From positions 62,001 to 126,000 of the forward strand of contig JAMZAV010001990.1 of assembly GCA_024449915.1 (NCBI GenBank): DNA of 64,000 nt. Reading direction: 5' to 3'. The notes under the pieces were generated by a model, which was not told where the DNA came from, ran no database searches, and saw only the letters and a program-made list of their open reading frames with translations. Below, piece after piece: positions 24,023 to 35,464 of this stretch. How positions within the stretch are numbered: the first letter of the stretch is position 1; the number at the start of each line of letters is the position of its first letter. The position numbers and the translations under genes were made by a program. The DNA comes from Sweltsa coloradensis. Its lineage: Eukaryota > Arthropoda > Insecta > Plecoptera > Chloroperlidae.

Positions 24023-25400
24023 ACCCGATTATCTATGATATTGCTGAAAGGTGGATTGTTCTTATTTTTATATCAGTTCTGTTACTGAATGAATATGATA
24101 TAAGTAAAATAATATTAATTAATACACAGGTGGCATGGCATGACTTTTTTTGGGTACGTGATGATTGTCATGATATTCGGCCTACACGCTGCGAGCGTCA
24201 AGGTTTCCAAGGTCACATGGGCGCTGCCATCTTGGCTTTAAACGAATCGTTGCCATGCAGTTACAATGGAGTGATGTCACACTAAAACGGCATATTTGAC
24301 ATGGATGATAGTCACGAGTATAGCATAAAAGATAGTTTGATTTACATTGCATCCAACATGATATTCCTGGCATGGCTGTGAGGTGTAAGATGGGTTCACT
24401 CCATGCTGGGTCAAGGTCAACACCCGAAGAGCTAAGTGCGCGATGGGAGTTTGTGTAATCGAGTAGCGGTTTAAAGAAAAGCAACACGGGCAAAGCTCTT
24501 AAAAGAGAGTGCTCCTAATGTCAAAGGTTAACCCTTTGTGTAAAACACTTGTATTCGATGCAAAGTTGAGGTTGAGAAATTAGACTTTTTGAACTAGGCG
24601 CATTAGAATTCCGAACCAGAAACCCATATTGATGGTTCGTAAAACGCGAGGAAGTCAGGGAGGACTTAACATCATCGACCTAGGAAACTTAACAAAAGAA
24701 ATCTTCGCACTGAATTGTCAGAATCATTGGTATTTCATAATATGGTACGCAGGTATAACGTGTGCTAATGACATCATTAACAATACAAAGTATTTTACTT
24801 TTAATTGGTAAAACATTTTAACAAAGATCGCCCCAACAAATGATTTCAAACTCAATTTCAAAACGGTTTTTTCATTTTTTCAGTTGCACATTTATTTGTA
24901 CAATAATAGCAGATGCACGAAATTGTAGTGAAAACTAAAATACGCAACTAACACGAAATTAATATTAATTTTTACCTTCAATTGACTACTTATAAAAAAT
25001 TAGAAAGCTGTAATTTTGTTTTCGACAAATATACCTGCCTCATCTGAATGTTAAAAAATGGTTATTTTACTTTTGCTGCTAGCCATTTGTAAGATTCCAT
25101 TCCCGATATTTTAAAAAATAACAGGCGGAAAACTTTTTAATTATCTTTACCGGCAAATATTCCACTGATTTTGAGCATAAACAAAACCAAAACGCATTAT
25201 ATTTTCACCATGCAAAAGCGTGCGGCCTGAGTATTGGCATGAGCAGCAAATTTAGCGTTTTTAGCTCCAGCGTCCATAATCATATGGACCATACGGTGAG
25301 GGTTAAGTATATCTAAAGTGATTTAAAATAATAAACAAATACTATTCTTGCATAGACATTTACACTGCAACGCAGTACTAGGAACAAAATCTTTTTTCAT
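24023..25400. other. Unannotated stretch
   Basis: No supported feature. The 103-residue minus frame at 24,182-24,493 has no recognisable domain or splice context. Confidence 0.4.
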
Positions 25401-25404
25401 AAGA

Positions 25405-26100
25405 GTACCCGCTCAGTCACAAAACTGATTTTCATTGGGGCTTTGAATTATTTTTAAATACATCAAGTCAACCGTAACGGGTCCCAAAGCCATCGACGCG
25501 CGACCAATGACAATGCAGAAACCATTATTTTAAATAAAAAACGCCGAACGAACATTGATACATCCTTCCTAAAATTAATTTCCGTTACAATAAGATTATA
25601 CCTATTGTAACTATGAAGGTCAGTAGAGTATAAGGTTGGGCTAGATATTTGAAAGACATGCACATTACCCCAGGATGTTGATATTTGCATATAGCTGACG
25701 TATGCATTATATGCTCTGACGTAAAACAGGGAACGTGTGAGCTACTTTAAATGGCTCCCTGGAGAGACGATCCACAAGTCTTCTCATCTTCTCAAATGAA
25801 AATAAAAACGTTAAACTTGGTAAATATAAATAGGTAAAAGATGTAAACTCTGCTTTTGCAGCGTGACGACAGCTTCGTGTAGATTACATAAGCTAGGTGT
25901 TTGTGACGTACTGCTCTCCACGGACAAGTAACAATCTATCTGTTATTGTCAGTTATGTTCCATTTTAACCGATATACAAAAATAAATAAAAATAAGTTAA
26001 ATCATAATAAAGTCTACTTATTTCATTACATTACCGATTTTTAGTGGGGGACATTAAATTTAAAGCCAAACAAGACAACCCAGAATTATCTCTGGCCATA
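25405..26100 (-). repeat. Two 3' fragments of SINE family A
   Basis: About 25,405-25,450 (CAGTCACAAAACTGATTTTC...) and 25,980-26,100 (AATAAATAAA, then GGGGACATTAAATTTAAAGC) match the tail-side body of the SINEs at 888 and 30,300. The tRNA-like heads are missing. The sequence between the fragments is unannotated. Confidence 0.45.
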
Positions 26101-26106
26101 GATACT

Positions 26107-26201
26107 TTAAGGCCCGAATTCATAGTCGTCCCTTTGGGCTCCCAAAGGACGGGGTGGCGTTAGAGGCTCTTTAAAGGGACGACTATGAATTCGGGCCTTA
26201 A
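26107..26201. mobile_element. TTAA-flanked MITE with perfect 29-base inverted ends
   Basis: The first 29 bases (26,107-26,135, starting TTAAGGCCCGAATTCATAG) and the last 29 (26,173-26,201) are exact reverse complements around a 37-base loop. TTAA at each outer edge is the target duplication of piggyBac-type transposons. With only 95 bp it is non-autonomous. The perfect ends suggest it is young or kept by gene conversion. The superfamily assignment rests on TTAA alone. Confidence 0.65.
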
Positions 26202-29200
26202 TCACGCTAAATCGCTATATGTATTGGTATGAATAATGCTGTGTTGAAAATAAAACTATAATAATGACAATAATTTTGAATTAAGATTGGACTTTATGTT
26301 TGTAAAAGAATCATGGTAAATTGATACATGGAATGGGAAGTGTTTGTTTTTTCCCGTCTCCATTTATAAAATAATGATAGGGCTGACTGCGAAATTTCAG
26401 TGGTTAAATATTTCTCTTTGACCTCGTATCAGGTACAACATTCAATTTTACGAATGTCGGATTGAGTTGCGATTTGCTTCGACCCCTCCTTCACTATCCA
26501 TTAGCTTACAAATCCGTCAACACTGTAGAATCGCATTTACTCGCACTTTACGCTTTTCATGCGCGCTATAAATATTGCCGGTTATTTCCAATTCTCAGAT
26601 AATCTCCTCTTTGATAAGTAAATAATAAAACCGTTATTGGTAACAATCGATATGATTACAAATGGAAGTTAGCATTTTCTCATATAAAACGGAAATGACT
26701 TCGAAATATGGAAATAGAAAATCTCCTATATAAATAGATTTTAAAAACCTTATTAATTGGTAGTATTTCACTTCCAAAATAATTGACTAATAAAGCAGAT
26801 AGAGATAATATTCCAATGTACAGAAACAAATCACATTTGGTGTATTTGCTCACAAAGGGTGAGAGTTTTAACCTAAATAATTGATTGTTACAATGGAATC
26901 ACTTTAATAATTTTGGGTTCATCACAATAAAATTACTATTGCAGCACAAATATAAAACACGCAGAGAAAATATGACAAAGATGATTTTTCAAAGTTTATA
27001 GATTTATAATAGAAAATCAATTTGAAACATTTTAGAAATGTAACAATACGCTCTTGAAATGCATAGCGTGTAATCTAACTTTTAAAATTATTGGGATGTG
27101 GGCGCGTCAACCGTTAGGTCATAATGCGCCACTTTGCCTAGTGGATGTTGGGAGGAAGCTTCCATCTTGGTCAGAAAAAGCCATGAATAGTGAGAGAAAA
27201 GGTTGGGGGGCGGTTCTCACGTCGTGGTTGTCATCGTCTTCGTCATTGTTCGTGTTGTCATTGTCGTCCTCTTTGTTGTTGTCGGGGAGGTCGTAAAGGG
27301 AATGGGGAGGGGATACGATGACGAATGCCGGAGCTCGCCACTAGTTTTGGGGAGTTAGATACTTCCCTTCACACTCACTGATGTTTGCGATATGGACATT
27401 ATATTTTTTTCTCGACTTTTACGATTAGCAGAGCCATGCTCTGGGCCAAATTCTACTCCGGGCCCAGACGGAGGTCTTAGTTATATTGGGCACAATCATG
27501 TTGTGGGAAGTATATCAATTAGTCTTGGGCACTCTTCAAACATATTTTCTTCAACGTGACAACCACCAACGAAAATGCATCAACATGATTTTAACTGGGT
27601 TTAATATTTCCTTGGCAGTTTTCACGATGGCCTACATTTGATATCCGATCATCAATCAAGTTTCAAATATTCGCTCTTGTTCTTTGCTTCAATTACTTTG
27701 TTTTACCGCACATTACCGTGCATTATACGCTGTGCTGCACAACTGGTGCGAAGGCGCGACTGCGGTGGGGGGGGGGGGGGGGGGGGGAGAGAGGGGGGGG
27801 AACTGGGCTCGGAAGGGTGGAAATGTGGGCAATAAGCGTCAAAGCGTTGTTTTTACATTTCTGTATAATCTCACCTTGTTTCAGAAACAAGGGTTGAGTT
27901 TTGAGCTACAACGCGGTTTTTTTCATAATGTGAAAAGCAAGAGCAACTCGGCTGGCTTTCAGTTTATTTGTAGCAAATTCACGTTACCTTGGTTGGTTGG
28001 GTTTATAAAATTTACTGTGTGGCTTTGTAGATGAACATTCTTGTATATTTTACTATGAGAGACAACTTTATTAAAAATTAAACGACATTTGCATTCATTC
28101 GTATAACAAGATAAAAGTTTTTAACTGAAATAAGACTGATAGCACAAACCTCGCTACTTTTTATAGTTAGTAAAAACTTAGATTTATTACTAAAACAGCT
28201 CTTTTAATCGGAAATGTGCGATCATTGAATTTGGGAAGTAAATTATTGTTTGATCCCAAAGCCCCAGCCGGCGTACATTGTAAACGTTCGTTAAACATTT
28301 GATCAACAGTGATCTCGTGACTGCAGATGCCACAACAGCGTATTAGCATTAGCGACACAATTAATGTGCAATGGTGCAGATTGTAAGCAAACAAATTGTC
28401 AAATGTAGTAATGTTTATCTGTATTGATGGTGAAGTATTCTGAATTTGCTTTTATACAGTGTCGAGAGACTAAAACAAAGGAAATAGGCAAGATTGTTTA
28501 CAGGGGGCTCAAAATAACACTCCGTTCGCTTGTCAAAACATCCCCTTGTAAATAGAAATCAACTAAGTAGCTCATTAGGTGGGATAAACAGAACCGACAC
28601 GCATTGTAAGAGGGCTGATAACAACACAATCAAGTGCTTCGATATCCTCGTATTCTGACGCGCACGCCACCATGTTACACAACAAACCATTAAACATGGT
28701 AAACTATTTGTAACGGATTTGTTTATCGTCTTCTTTCAAAAAACTCTTGCTATGACCCACATTTTCCTGAAGTTGGTCATTTAAATATTCACATTTGAGG
28801 GGGGGGGGGGGTAATTTATAGTTGTTAGTGTTTACATTTTACTCAAAATAATTTATCAATACATCTCAATTTAGGTATCATATCCCTCTCATTCTGTTAT
28901 TATACTTGTTATCCAAAAACATCAGCGTTATGGCAATTAATGATAATATCTAGTAAAATTTTAAATCGTTAGTTTTCCATTTAATTTGAAATTAACAGAC
29001 CTTCACTCTCACTTCATTAAAACAAAGTTCTACTTCAAAACAAGTTTTCCTACAATACCACACAGAACCAACACACAAACCAACCAAAATACTCGAGTAG
29101 AGTCAACAATTTTGCCCAAACGCGATTGAACATGTTTTTGAGTAGAGTTGAGAATTTTCTGCAACGAAGAAGTAAACATAGAACTATAGAATACACTGCA

Positions 29201-30299
29201 CTATTACAAAGTTTGAAATAGTGATATTTTTACTCCAGTCTGGACAACTCTGGGACTATAATTCGCAAGTCGCAAGATTGTCCCAACAGACGGCAATCGA
29301 TAGTGAAACTTTTAAGAAGATTTCTTGATCACAAATGACTATATTATTAAAGTTGAGTTATATACTATCGGACCTAGAAAGTTATTATTTCATCCTAACT
29401 ACTTATTTAATGACAAGTTACATGAAAAGAAGTCACAACAAATATTATTAATAGTATATTTTTGAACTTTTTGACTGTTCTTGTGATTAAATAAAAGTTT
29501 TTTTTTCAGAATATTTCTCGAACTGAAGGTTGAGTAAAGGAACACTTCCAACAAATTACTCCAAACTAAACCTCAAGTTGAATTCTTAAAATGTGTGTAG
29601 GAATGTACTTTCGTACTGAAGTAAATCAAGGGCTGTGCATAGTAGATACAACTGGACCATGTGATTTACTTATGGTCGATGGTGTAAGTACATATACAAG
29701 AACAAAGAATATTCCATAAAGTTTGACACCGTGCTTTAGGAGTGAAGTTCTGAAAGTAGGTGCACAAATTACAGTACAATTCTAGTCTGTAGGCCTAACA
29801 ACATTGTACCATAAAGAATAACTAAGAAATATTATTAAATAAATATGCCACAATTAAAAAAAGTTGGTGAAAGCTGGAGTATTTTTTCCCCGTGCGGAGA
29901 CAGTGTGCACAATGTTTTTTTTCAAAGATAAATTACATGTCTTGTAAAATGTGTGCGTTTGACGACATGACTCTTACATCGCTCCAGCATTCATATGACC
30001 TAGGCCTAGCATGCCCCAAGGAGCTTCTGTTAAAAAGTTTAAATTACAACTTAAACTTTCAGAAGCACACGCGAGTGTGTGGGTGTGAGTAAACACATCT
30101 TCTTGGTTACAGTCCCGGCCCAAAGAGGTTAAAACCTACTAAACTCATCTTGTTTCGGCCTTAGAAAACCTCACTTTATTGGTATTTATGAGTGTATGTT
30201 TTTTTCTAAAAAGAAGGGTCAAGATGAGTGGTTACAACGGTTTGTATGAACCTTGGTGATTTGTTTTACGAGTTCGGTGTGTTAATTTACGGCTATATA
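26202..30299. other. Unannotated stretch with poly-G tracts
   Basis: About 4.1 kb without a supported gene. G-runs lie at 27,767-27,787 (extended by GAGAGA and GGGGGGGG) and 28,799-28,811. A purine-poor serine-coding tract lies near 27,225-27,290. The frames crossing the poly-G are artefacts of the run. Confidence 0.45.
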
Positions 30300-30655
30300 T
30301 AATAAATAAATACCTTTTATTTAGAGTCTATCCACTCAGGAACTGATTTTCAGATGGGGGACATAAAATTTAAAGCAGACCAATCCAAACCTGCAGGTGC
30401 TGACGATCGAACAATAACCAACTAGAGACCGATCAATCAAGCTGGACATGATTCCACACACGGACAGCACCAGAATCAACAAGGCTGATTCGGAACAACA
30501 TTAGAATTTATTATCTGTCTCGTTGCTAGGACGGCTCCAAAGTAACCGTTTATAAGTCAAGGACTGACAAAGAACGTCATAAGTTAAAAAAACTTCTGCC
30601 TATAGTGAACCCTGGACCTACTGCATTGGAGGCAGAGACGCTAACCACAAGACGA
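30300..30655 (-). mobile_element. tRNA-derived SINE, family A, second copy
   Basis: On the minus strand the head reads GTCTTGTGGTTAGCGTCTC and TCCAGGGTTCAC (A- and B-box-like). The body shares CTAGGACGGCTC, GGCTGATTCGG and GGGGACATAAAATTTAAAGC (plus-strand reading) with the copy at 888. The tail reads AATAAATAAATACC at the left edge. Confidence 0.65.
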
Positions 30656-30717
30656 ACTGAATTCTCTTAATGCATTAAAAAAAAGAATAGAAATAATACC
30701 ACAATTAAAACCCCCGT

Positions 30718-30730
30718 CCAAGATGGCCGC
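30718..30730 (+). promoter_or_regulatory. YY1-like motif over the start codon of the 2A retrotransposon
   Basis: CCAAGATGGCCGC contains the ATG at 30,723 and fits the CAAGATGGC core of YY1 sites. An equivalent site sits at the 5' end of mammalian L1, where it fixes the transcription start. That it works here is inference. Confidence 0.4.
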
Positions 30731-31202
30731 AAGTGGAGGTTCAGTCGTGTTTTGTGTGAAGCTTATTTTGGTGCTAGTTCTCGTGAAATGTAGTGTACAT
30801 ACGTGTGAGAGGAATCAGGCGAAAGAGCTAAGCGCGACGAACATCAGGGAATGTCATCCCACACTAGAAAGGATGCTAATCGTGAGTAATTGTAAAATAT
30901 CTACTTTAACACTCTGTATAACCGGGAGCCGGAGGTTCTCGCCTGCTAAATGCAGTCTGCTACGGGCGACGGACAGGAGGCGCCCCGTGGAGTCAACCAT
31001 CAGACTCGGCCTGGCAGGGTTGCTATTCATTGCGCTGAGTGGCGACGTTGAACTGAACCCAGGTCCAACAACAACCAGCCCTAATTGTTCAGTGTGCCAA
31101 ACATCAGGAAGACGAAACCAACTGTTCATTGAATGCAATTTCTGTCACAACAAAACCCACCGACCTGCGCTGATCTGTCGACAACAGCATACAGATCACT
31201 AA
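30723..31202 (+). CDS. N-terminal leader, 2A peptide and PHD-like finger of the retrotransposon
   Basis: A 159-codon open frame. Residues 8-25 (VVFCVKLILVLVLVK) are strongly hydrophobic and could act as a signal or membrane anchor. Residues 100-115, LLFIALSGDVELNPGP, end in the 2A consensus D-V/I-E-x-N-P-G-P, where the ribosome skips the Gly-Pro bond. Skipping would release the first 114 residues and restart at proline 115. CxxC (122, 125), CxxC (138, 141) and His145 follow, like the start of a PHD finger. The last zinc ligands (CWQC, about 31,220) are in another frame, so the finger is broken. In sea urchin retrotransposons, 2A sits in the same place. Start chosen at the first ATG, inside the YY1-like motif. 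Confidence 0.7.
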   Translation: MAASGGSVVFCVKLILVLVLVKCSVHTCERNQAKELSATNIRECHPTLERMLIVSNCKISTLTLCITGSRRFSPAKCSLLRATDRRRPVESTIRLGLAGLLFIALSGDVELNPGPTTTSPNCSVCQTSGRRNQLFIECNFCHNKTHRPALICRQQHTDH

Positions 31203-31321
31203 AGAAAGGAAACTCTAATTGGCCTGCTGGCAATGCACCATGCCTAACCTATCAGACTCATTTACGACATACCGACTGGAGGCTCTCTTGACGATCTAAA
31301 CGGGGGCATTAATGTAAATAA

Positions 31322-31398
31322 TTGGATGAGCGAGCGAGCGTAGCGAGCGGAAGCGAAGACTTCAATTTCACTGAGCCCCCAAAAAATTTAGCTCGGGT

Positions 31399-31433
<35 letters not shown>

Positions 31434-32105
31434 TTTTTTCCGTCTGTTTGTTCGCTCGATTCCGGGCAAACGGCATACGCGATCTTGATGAAAATTTGAC
31501 CGGACCTTCGTTTTCTCTGAACTTAGAGGTGTATTGTTTTTAGGTACAATCGAAGAAATATTTCTCAAAATATCGTACTTTTACGATTTTTTTCGATTTT
31601 TAGTGCGATATTTCGTGACATTTGGCCGATTCTGACCAAACAGGTGGGGCTAGAAACGTTCATATTTCACATGGACATTAAGATTATGGTGATGTAGTAC
31701 CTTTTGAAAGAAAAGTTGAAAAAGTTAGCTAGAATCTATAGAAATAAAGGTTTTAATATTAGTTTTTCAATTTTTAGTGCGATATTTTCGTCACATTTGG
31801 GCCGATTCTGACCAAACGGGTAGGGCTACAACGTTCAGATTTACACATGGACATTAAGGTTATGGTGATGTAGTACCTTTTGAAAGAAAAAGTTGAAAAA
31901 ATTAGTCAGAATCTACAGAAATAAGGTTTTAATATGAGTTTTTGAAGTTTATAATACCAATTAACAAATAACATAGAAACTTGACAACAATCACCTCCAC
32001 AATGCATTCAAAAAGCACTTGCAAAGAAAAGTGCAAACAAACGCACAAAACGCAAAAAAAAAACGCTCATCCATCAACGCGGCGGGACTTTAGCGTTTTC
32101 CTAGT
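31322..32105 (+). mobile_element. Helentron-like element, family 1, inserted in the 2A retrotransposon
   Basis: The 5' end is TTGGATGAGCGAGCGAGCG. A long T-run follows (31,401-31,431), then the TTTTTACGATTTTTTTCG block and two 180-bp units. The 3' end is GCTCATCCATCAACGCGGCG, then the hairpin, then CCTAGT at 32,101-32,105. GTAAATAA-type sequence occurs on both sides (31,314-31,321 and 32,106-32,113), which may be target sequence. The host element's finger lies before it and its endonuclease after it, so this insertion is younger than the retrotransposon. Confidence 0.8.
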
Positions 32106-32155
32106 GTAAATAACAACAAAACAAATGTAAATAATCGTGCTAGGGGGAAACTGTC

Positions 32156-32736
32156 TTGCGTAACATTCAATGCAAGAGTTTGACGAACAAAAAAACAGGT
32201 CCACTCATTCGCGCATGGATTGAATCCACAGACCCCGCAGTTATTTTCGTGTGTGAAACATGGCTTCACTCCACTATCTCCGACGCAGAGGCTTGCCCAG
32301 CGGTACTCTGTATTCCGCAAAGATCGTTCGAGTGGCCGACACGGGGCGTGGTTAATAGCCGTCAAACCAGAGCTAAAACCGAAACGAGTCGAGAGGCTAG
32401 AGACGAACGCTGAAGTAGTGTGGTGGAGCTATCTTGTGGGCAAGAGAGGGTACTGGCGGGTCGGCGTATCGCGCGCCAAGTTCAAAAGATGACACAAACA
32501 CTGGCCTCATCAATTCAATCATGAAAGCTCAAGACGTCCAGCAAAACTACAACGCCATAATTCTATGCGGGGATTTCAACCTGGACATAGACTGGGGACA
32601 CACTGATCACGCCTATCCACTTACGCCCCTTGCCAACCAATTTCTGTCCGCGTTTCTTGATGTCACACCACACCAAATGGTCCGAGAGGCAACCAGAATT
32701 ACCAATCTTCACGGTCCATCATCGATCTCGTTCTGA
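32156..32736 (+). pseudogene. AP-type endonuclease domain of the 2A retrotransposon
   Basis: Read across at least three frames. IQCKSLTNKKTGPLIRAWIE and FVCETWLHSTISDAE match the N-terminal motifs of this endonuclease family (N-S-KxxEL and ETWL). GRHGAWLIAV corresponds to the GGGV-I segment. YRAPSSKDD and ILCGDFNLDIDW correspond to Y-P and the catalytic GDFN motif. FLSAFLDVTPHQMV follows, then a shift before the S-IDLVLTN-like segment. In this family the domain nicks target DNA to prime reverse transcription. Confidence 0.75.
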
Positions 32737-32799
32737 CAAACAACCCAGACAAGATAGCGAGCACGGAGGTGGTAACTGGCGTCAGCGACCACATGGCAG

Positions 32800-34625
32800 T
32801 CAAGTTCGATCTACAATGGCAGCTGCCAAGGTAAAAGAAGTTCAGAGAAAAGCGTACAACTATACTAAAGCAACTGGAGATGGTTGGAACGATCTCTTTC
32901 CAAACATCTGCCCGTTTTCACACAATACCCTAATAACATCGAAAGCACTGTGGTCTGAGTGGAAACAGGCTTTCTGGAAATGTGTAGATAACGCGGTCCC
33001 ACAATTTGTTATACGGGGAAAGAGGAAATCACCCTGGATTTCAAAGAAAATTGTAAATAAGCTACATCGCAGAGACAGATTATACAAAAAATACAAGACA
33101 TCGCCGACAGATGAGAATTGGGAACAGTACAGACGTATAAGAAAATGAGGTTAAGATCGAAATAAGAAGAGCACATGAGGCATACGTGTGGAAACTGGGA
33201 GAAGGATCAGGAAAGCAGCTATGGAAATACATCCACGGTAGACAGGCAGCGCCGCTCCTCGGCATTTCATAATAGACGGGATTGAGGAAACTAATTCTCA
33301 AAAAATTGCCGAGGCATTCTCGAACAATTTCAGAGAAAACCTAACCTGCCCCCCAGCCAATGACCCTGAGATCTTTCCGCCTCACCCTGTGAATAACAAC
33401 ATCCAAAAAGTGAAAACGTTTGTCTTTCCCGCGGAGCATGTTTGCCACACTGTCAAACGTATGAAGCCAGACGGACCGACGGGCCCCGACGGAATACCAA
33501 GCAAAATCCTACACAAATGCGCTCAAGCAATATCGCCTTCACTGAGCTACCTTTTCAACGCGTCCCTCACCTGCGGGGAAATACCGAAAGAGTGGAAGGC
33601 GGCAAACGTAGTTCCTATCTACAAAAGTGGCGATAAAAGCAACACCAGGAACTAACCGCCCAATTTCACTTACGTCCGTGGTGGGAAAGCTAATGGAAAA
33701 GATGGTCAACTACCAACTCCTGCAACATCTCTCAATAACATAAAGGCAATCAACAAAAATCAACATGGCTTCTTGCCTCGAAGACTTGCGTTACGATGCT
33801 GAAACGCTGCTATAGACGACTGGCAGTACGCGATCGACGCCAAGCCGGGACGCCGTGTTGATGTTATCACTCTGGACTGGGCCAAAGCTTCGATACCATC
33901 CCGCACAAGAGACTGCTCAACAAACTACAACGTCTCAACATTAATGGCTACGCTCTGAAATGGCTTGAAAGCTTCCTGTCTGGAAGAAATATGCGTGTGA
34001 CTTATGACGGAGCTCACTCTAGTGAGTTTAGTGGCAGTGTCAGGGGTTCCACAGGGTCGGTTCTTGGGCCCCTGTTGTTCACAGTGTTCATGATGGATCT
34101 TCCTCAATGTGTTAAATCCGAAATCCGACAATATGCTGATGACTGCACCCTGTACCGCGTCATTGACTCCCAGGAAGATGAGGGCATACTACAGAGTGAC
34201 TTGGACAATATCCAACTGTGGTGTCAAGTTAACTGCATGTCTTTAAATGAACTAAAATGTCCCCAAATGAGCATTACAAAAGCAAGCGGCCAGCTACAGC
34301 AACGTACCACATAAACAATAGAAAATTAGAATCAGTACAATCACTCAAGATTCTCGGAATAACTGTAACTAGTGATTTAAAATGGAACATTCAAACGGAA
34401 ATTGTCAGACTCAGAGCTGCTAAACTTTTAGGATTCATCTCTAGAACACTGCATAGCGCCAGGTCCAATGTAAAAAGAACTGTATATATTAGTCTAATCA
34501 AGTCAATCTTAGTATATGGATGCCCTGCGTGGCATCCCACAACTAAGGGTAACATAAAAAACTTGAAACCATACAAAATCGAGCCACTAAATTTATCAGC
34601 CAAAGAAAAGACTGCAGCAGCGTAG
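32800..34625 (+). pseudogene. Reverse transcriptase domain of the 2A retrotransposon
   Basis: The first part (to about 33,150) is the linker rich in basic residues (WISKKIVNKLHRRDRLYKKYK). MKPDGPTGPDGIPSKILHKC, then KEWKAANVVPIYKSG and PISLTSVVGKLMEKM are the fingers motifs, in two frames. The palm follows: a phase break near 33,880, then GSTGSVLGPLLF where the family usually has PQGSVLGPLLF, and QYADDC at 34,129-34,146. SLKILGITVTSDLKWN and ILVYGCPAWHPT mark the thumb. Both catalytic aspartates of YADD are present. Confidence 0.8.
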
Positions 34626-34965
34626 AAAGGCGAAAAATTTGCAATATCTTATCCATAGAAAACTGTCTAATTGAAATTGACATCGTCTTCCTTAAGAAGA
34701 TGTTTAACAATACAGTGGACTTAGACCCACTGCACAGAATTAAACTTAATTATCGCTCGGCAAGATATGGCAGAGGAGTCACGCTTTGTCCACCATTTGC
34801 CCGAACTTCACTTTACCAAGACGGCTTCTATTGTAGGAGTGCAAACTTATACAATAAGTTAAATTACGAAACAAAAAACACTAACTCTATTAAATCATTC
34901 CAAAAGCAGCTTAGGCAGTCTTTAGTCTAAGAGCTTGGCAATTTGACACGAACACATGCACTCTC

Positions 34966-35122
34966 ACTTACACACGCACACGCAAACACAAACACAAACA
35001 CAAACACAATCACAAACACAAACACAAACACAAACACAAACACAGACACAGACACAGACACAGACACAGACACAAACACAAACACAAACACAAACACAAA
35101 CACAACACAAACACAAAAAACG
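34966..35122 (+). repeat. (ACAAAC)n/(ACAGAC)n tract, likely 3' tail of the retrotransposon
   Basis: Six-base units start 36 bases after the retrotransposon stop codon, with a block of ACAGAC units in the middle. CR1- and L2-type elements often end in short tandem repeats made during target-primed reverse transcription. The long threonine/asparagine or glutamine frames here are only the repeat. Confidence 0.75.
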
Positions 35123-35464
35123 CCACCCCCAAAGCTATACATTCACTCTAAAAACAAAAACCTTTTAAATAAAAAGGGAAATTGAATTTTCCCCAACATC
35201 CCTAAAACCCCTTTTTATCATCAGTTGAAACCAATCACCCCATCACTCAAAATCTTTCATTGACAAAAATTTTAAAGAACCTGGGTTTAAAAACTAGCTG
35301 ATAAGGAATGGTAGGGGGGAACTTTCACAATGTGTTATGGGGCTTGCCCCTAAAGGTCACTACCACCCTTGGGGTTCTGACTGATATAGGTTTTCACATT
35401 TTATTTAATGTTTTTTCCTTTCAAAAACAAAAAAAAATAAAAAATAAAAAAATTAAAATATAAT

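Larger units (their letters stand above)
30723..34930 (+). pseudogene. CR1/L2-like non-LTR retrotransposon with 2A peptide, frameshifted and interrupted
   Basis: Domains in order: an N-terminal leader with a hydrophobic stretch; a 2A peptide ending GDVELNPGP (31,041-31,067); a PHD-like zinc finger; an AP-type endonuclease starting about 32,156 and containing ILCGDFNLDIDWG (32,569-32,598); a fingers region with KEWKAANVVPIYKSGDKS (about 33,590-33,640); the polymerase core with GSVLGPLLF and YADDC (34,132-34,146); and a C-terminal tail ending YNKLNYETKN...SFQKQLRQSLV before a stop at 34,930. The domains sit in several frames, so this copy is dead unless the shifts are sequencing errors. A Helentron-like element (31,322-32,105) splits it between the zinc finger and the endonuclease. 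Confidence 0.85.

Noticed and set aside
24182..24493. A 103-residue minus frame
   Set aside because: No domain, no splice context, and composition like the surrounding non-coding DNA.
27638..28034. A glycine-rich protein across the poly-G tract
   Set aside because: The glycines come from the G-run, whose length is unreliable.
34943..35185. Threonine/asparagine and glutamine-rich proteins
   Set aside because: They are translations of the ACAAAC/ACAGAC microsatellite.
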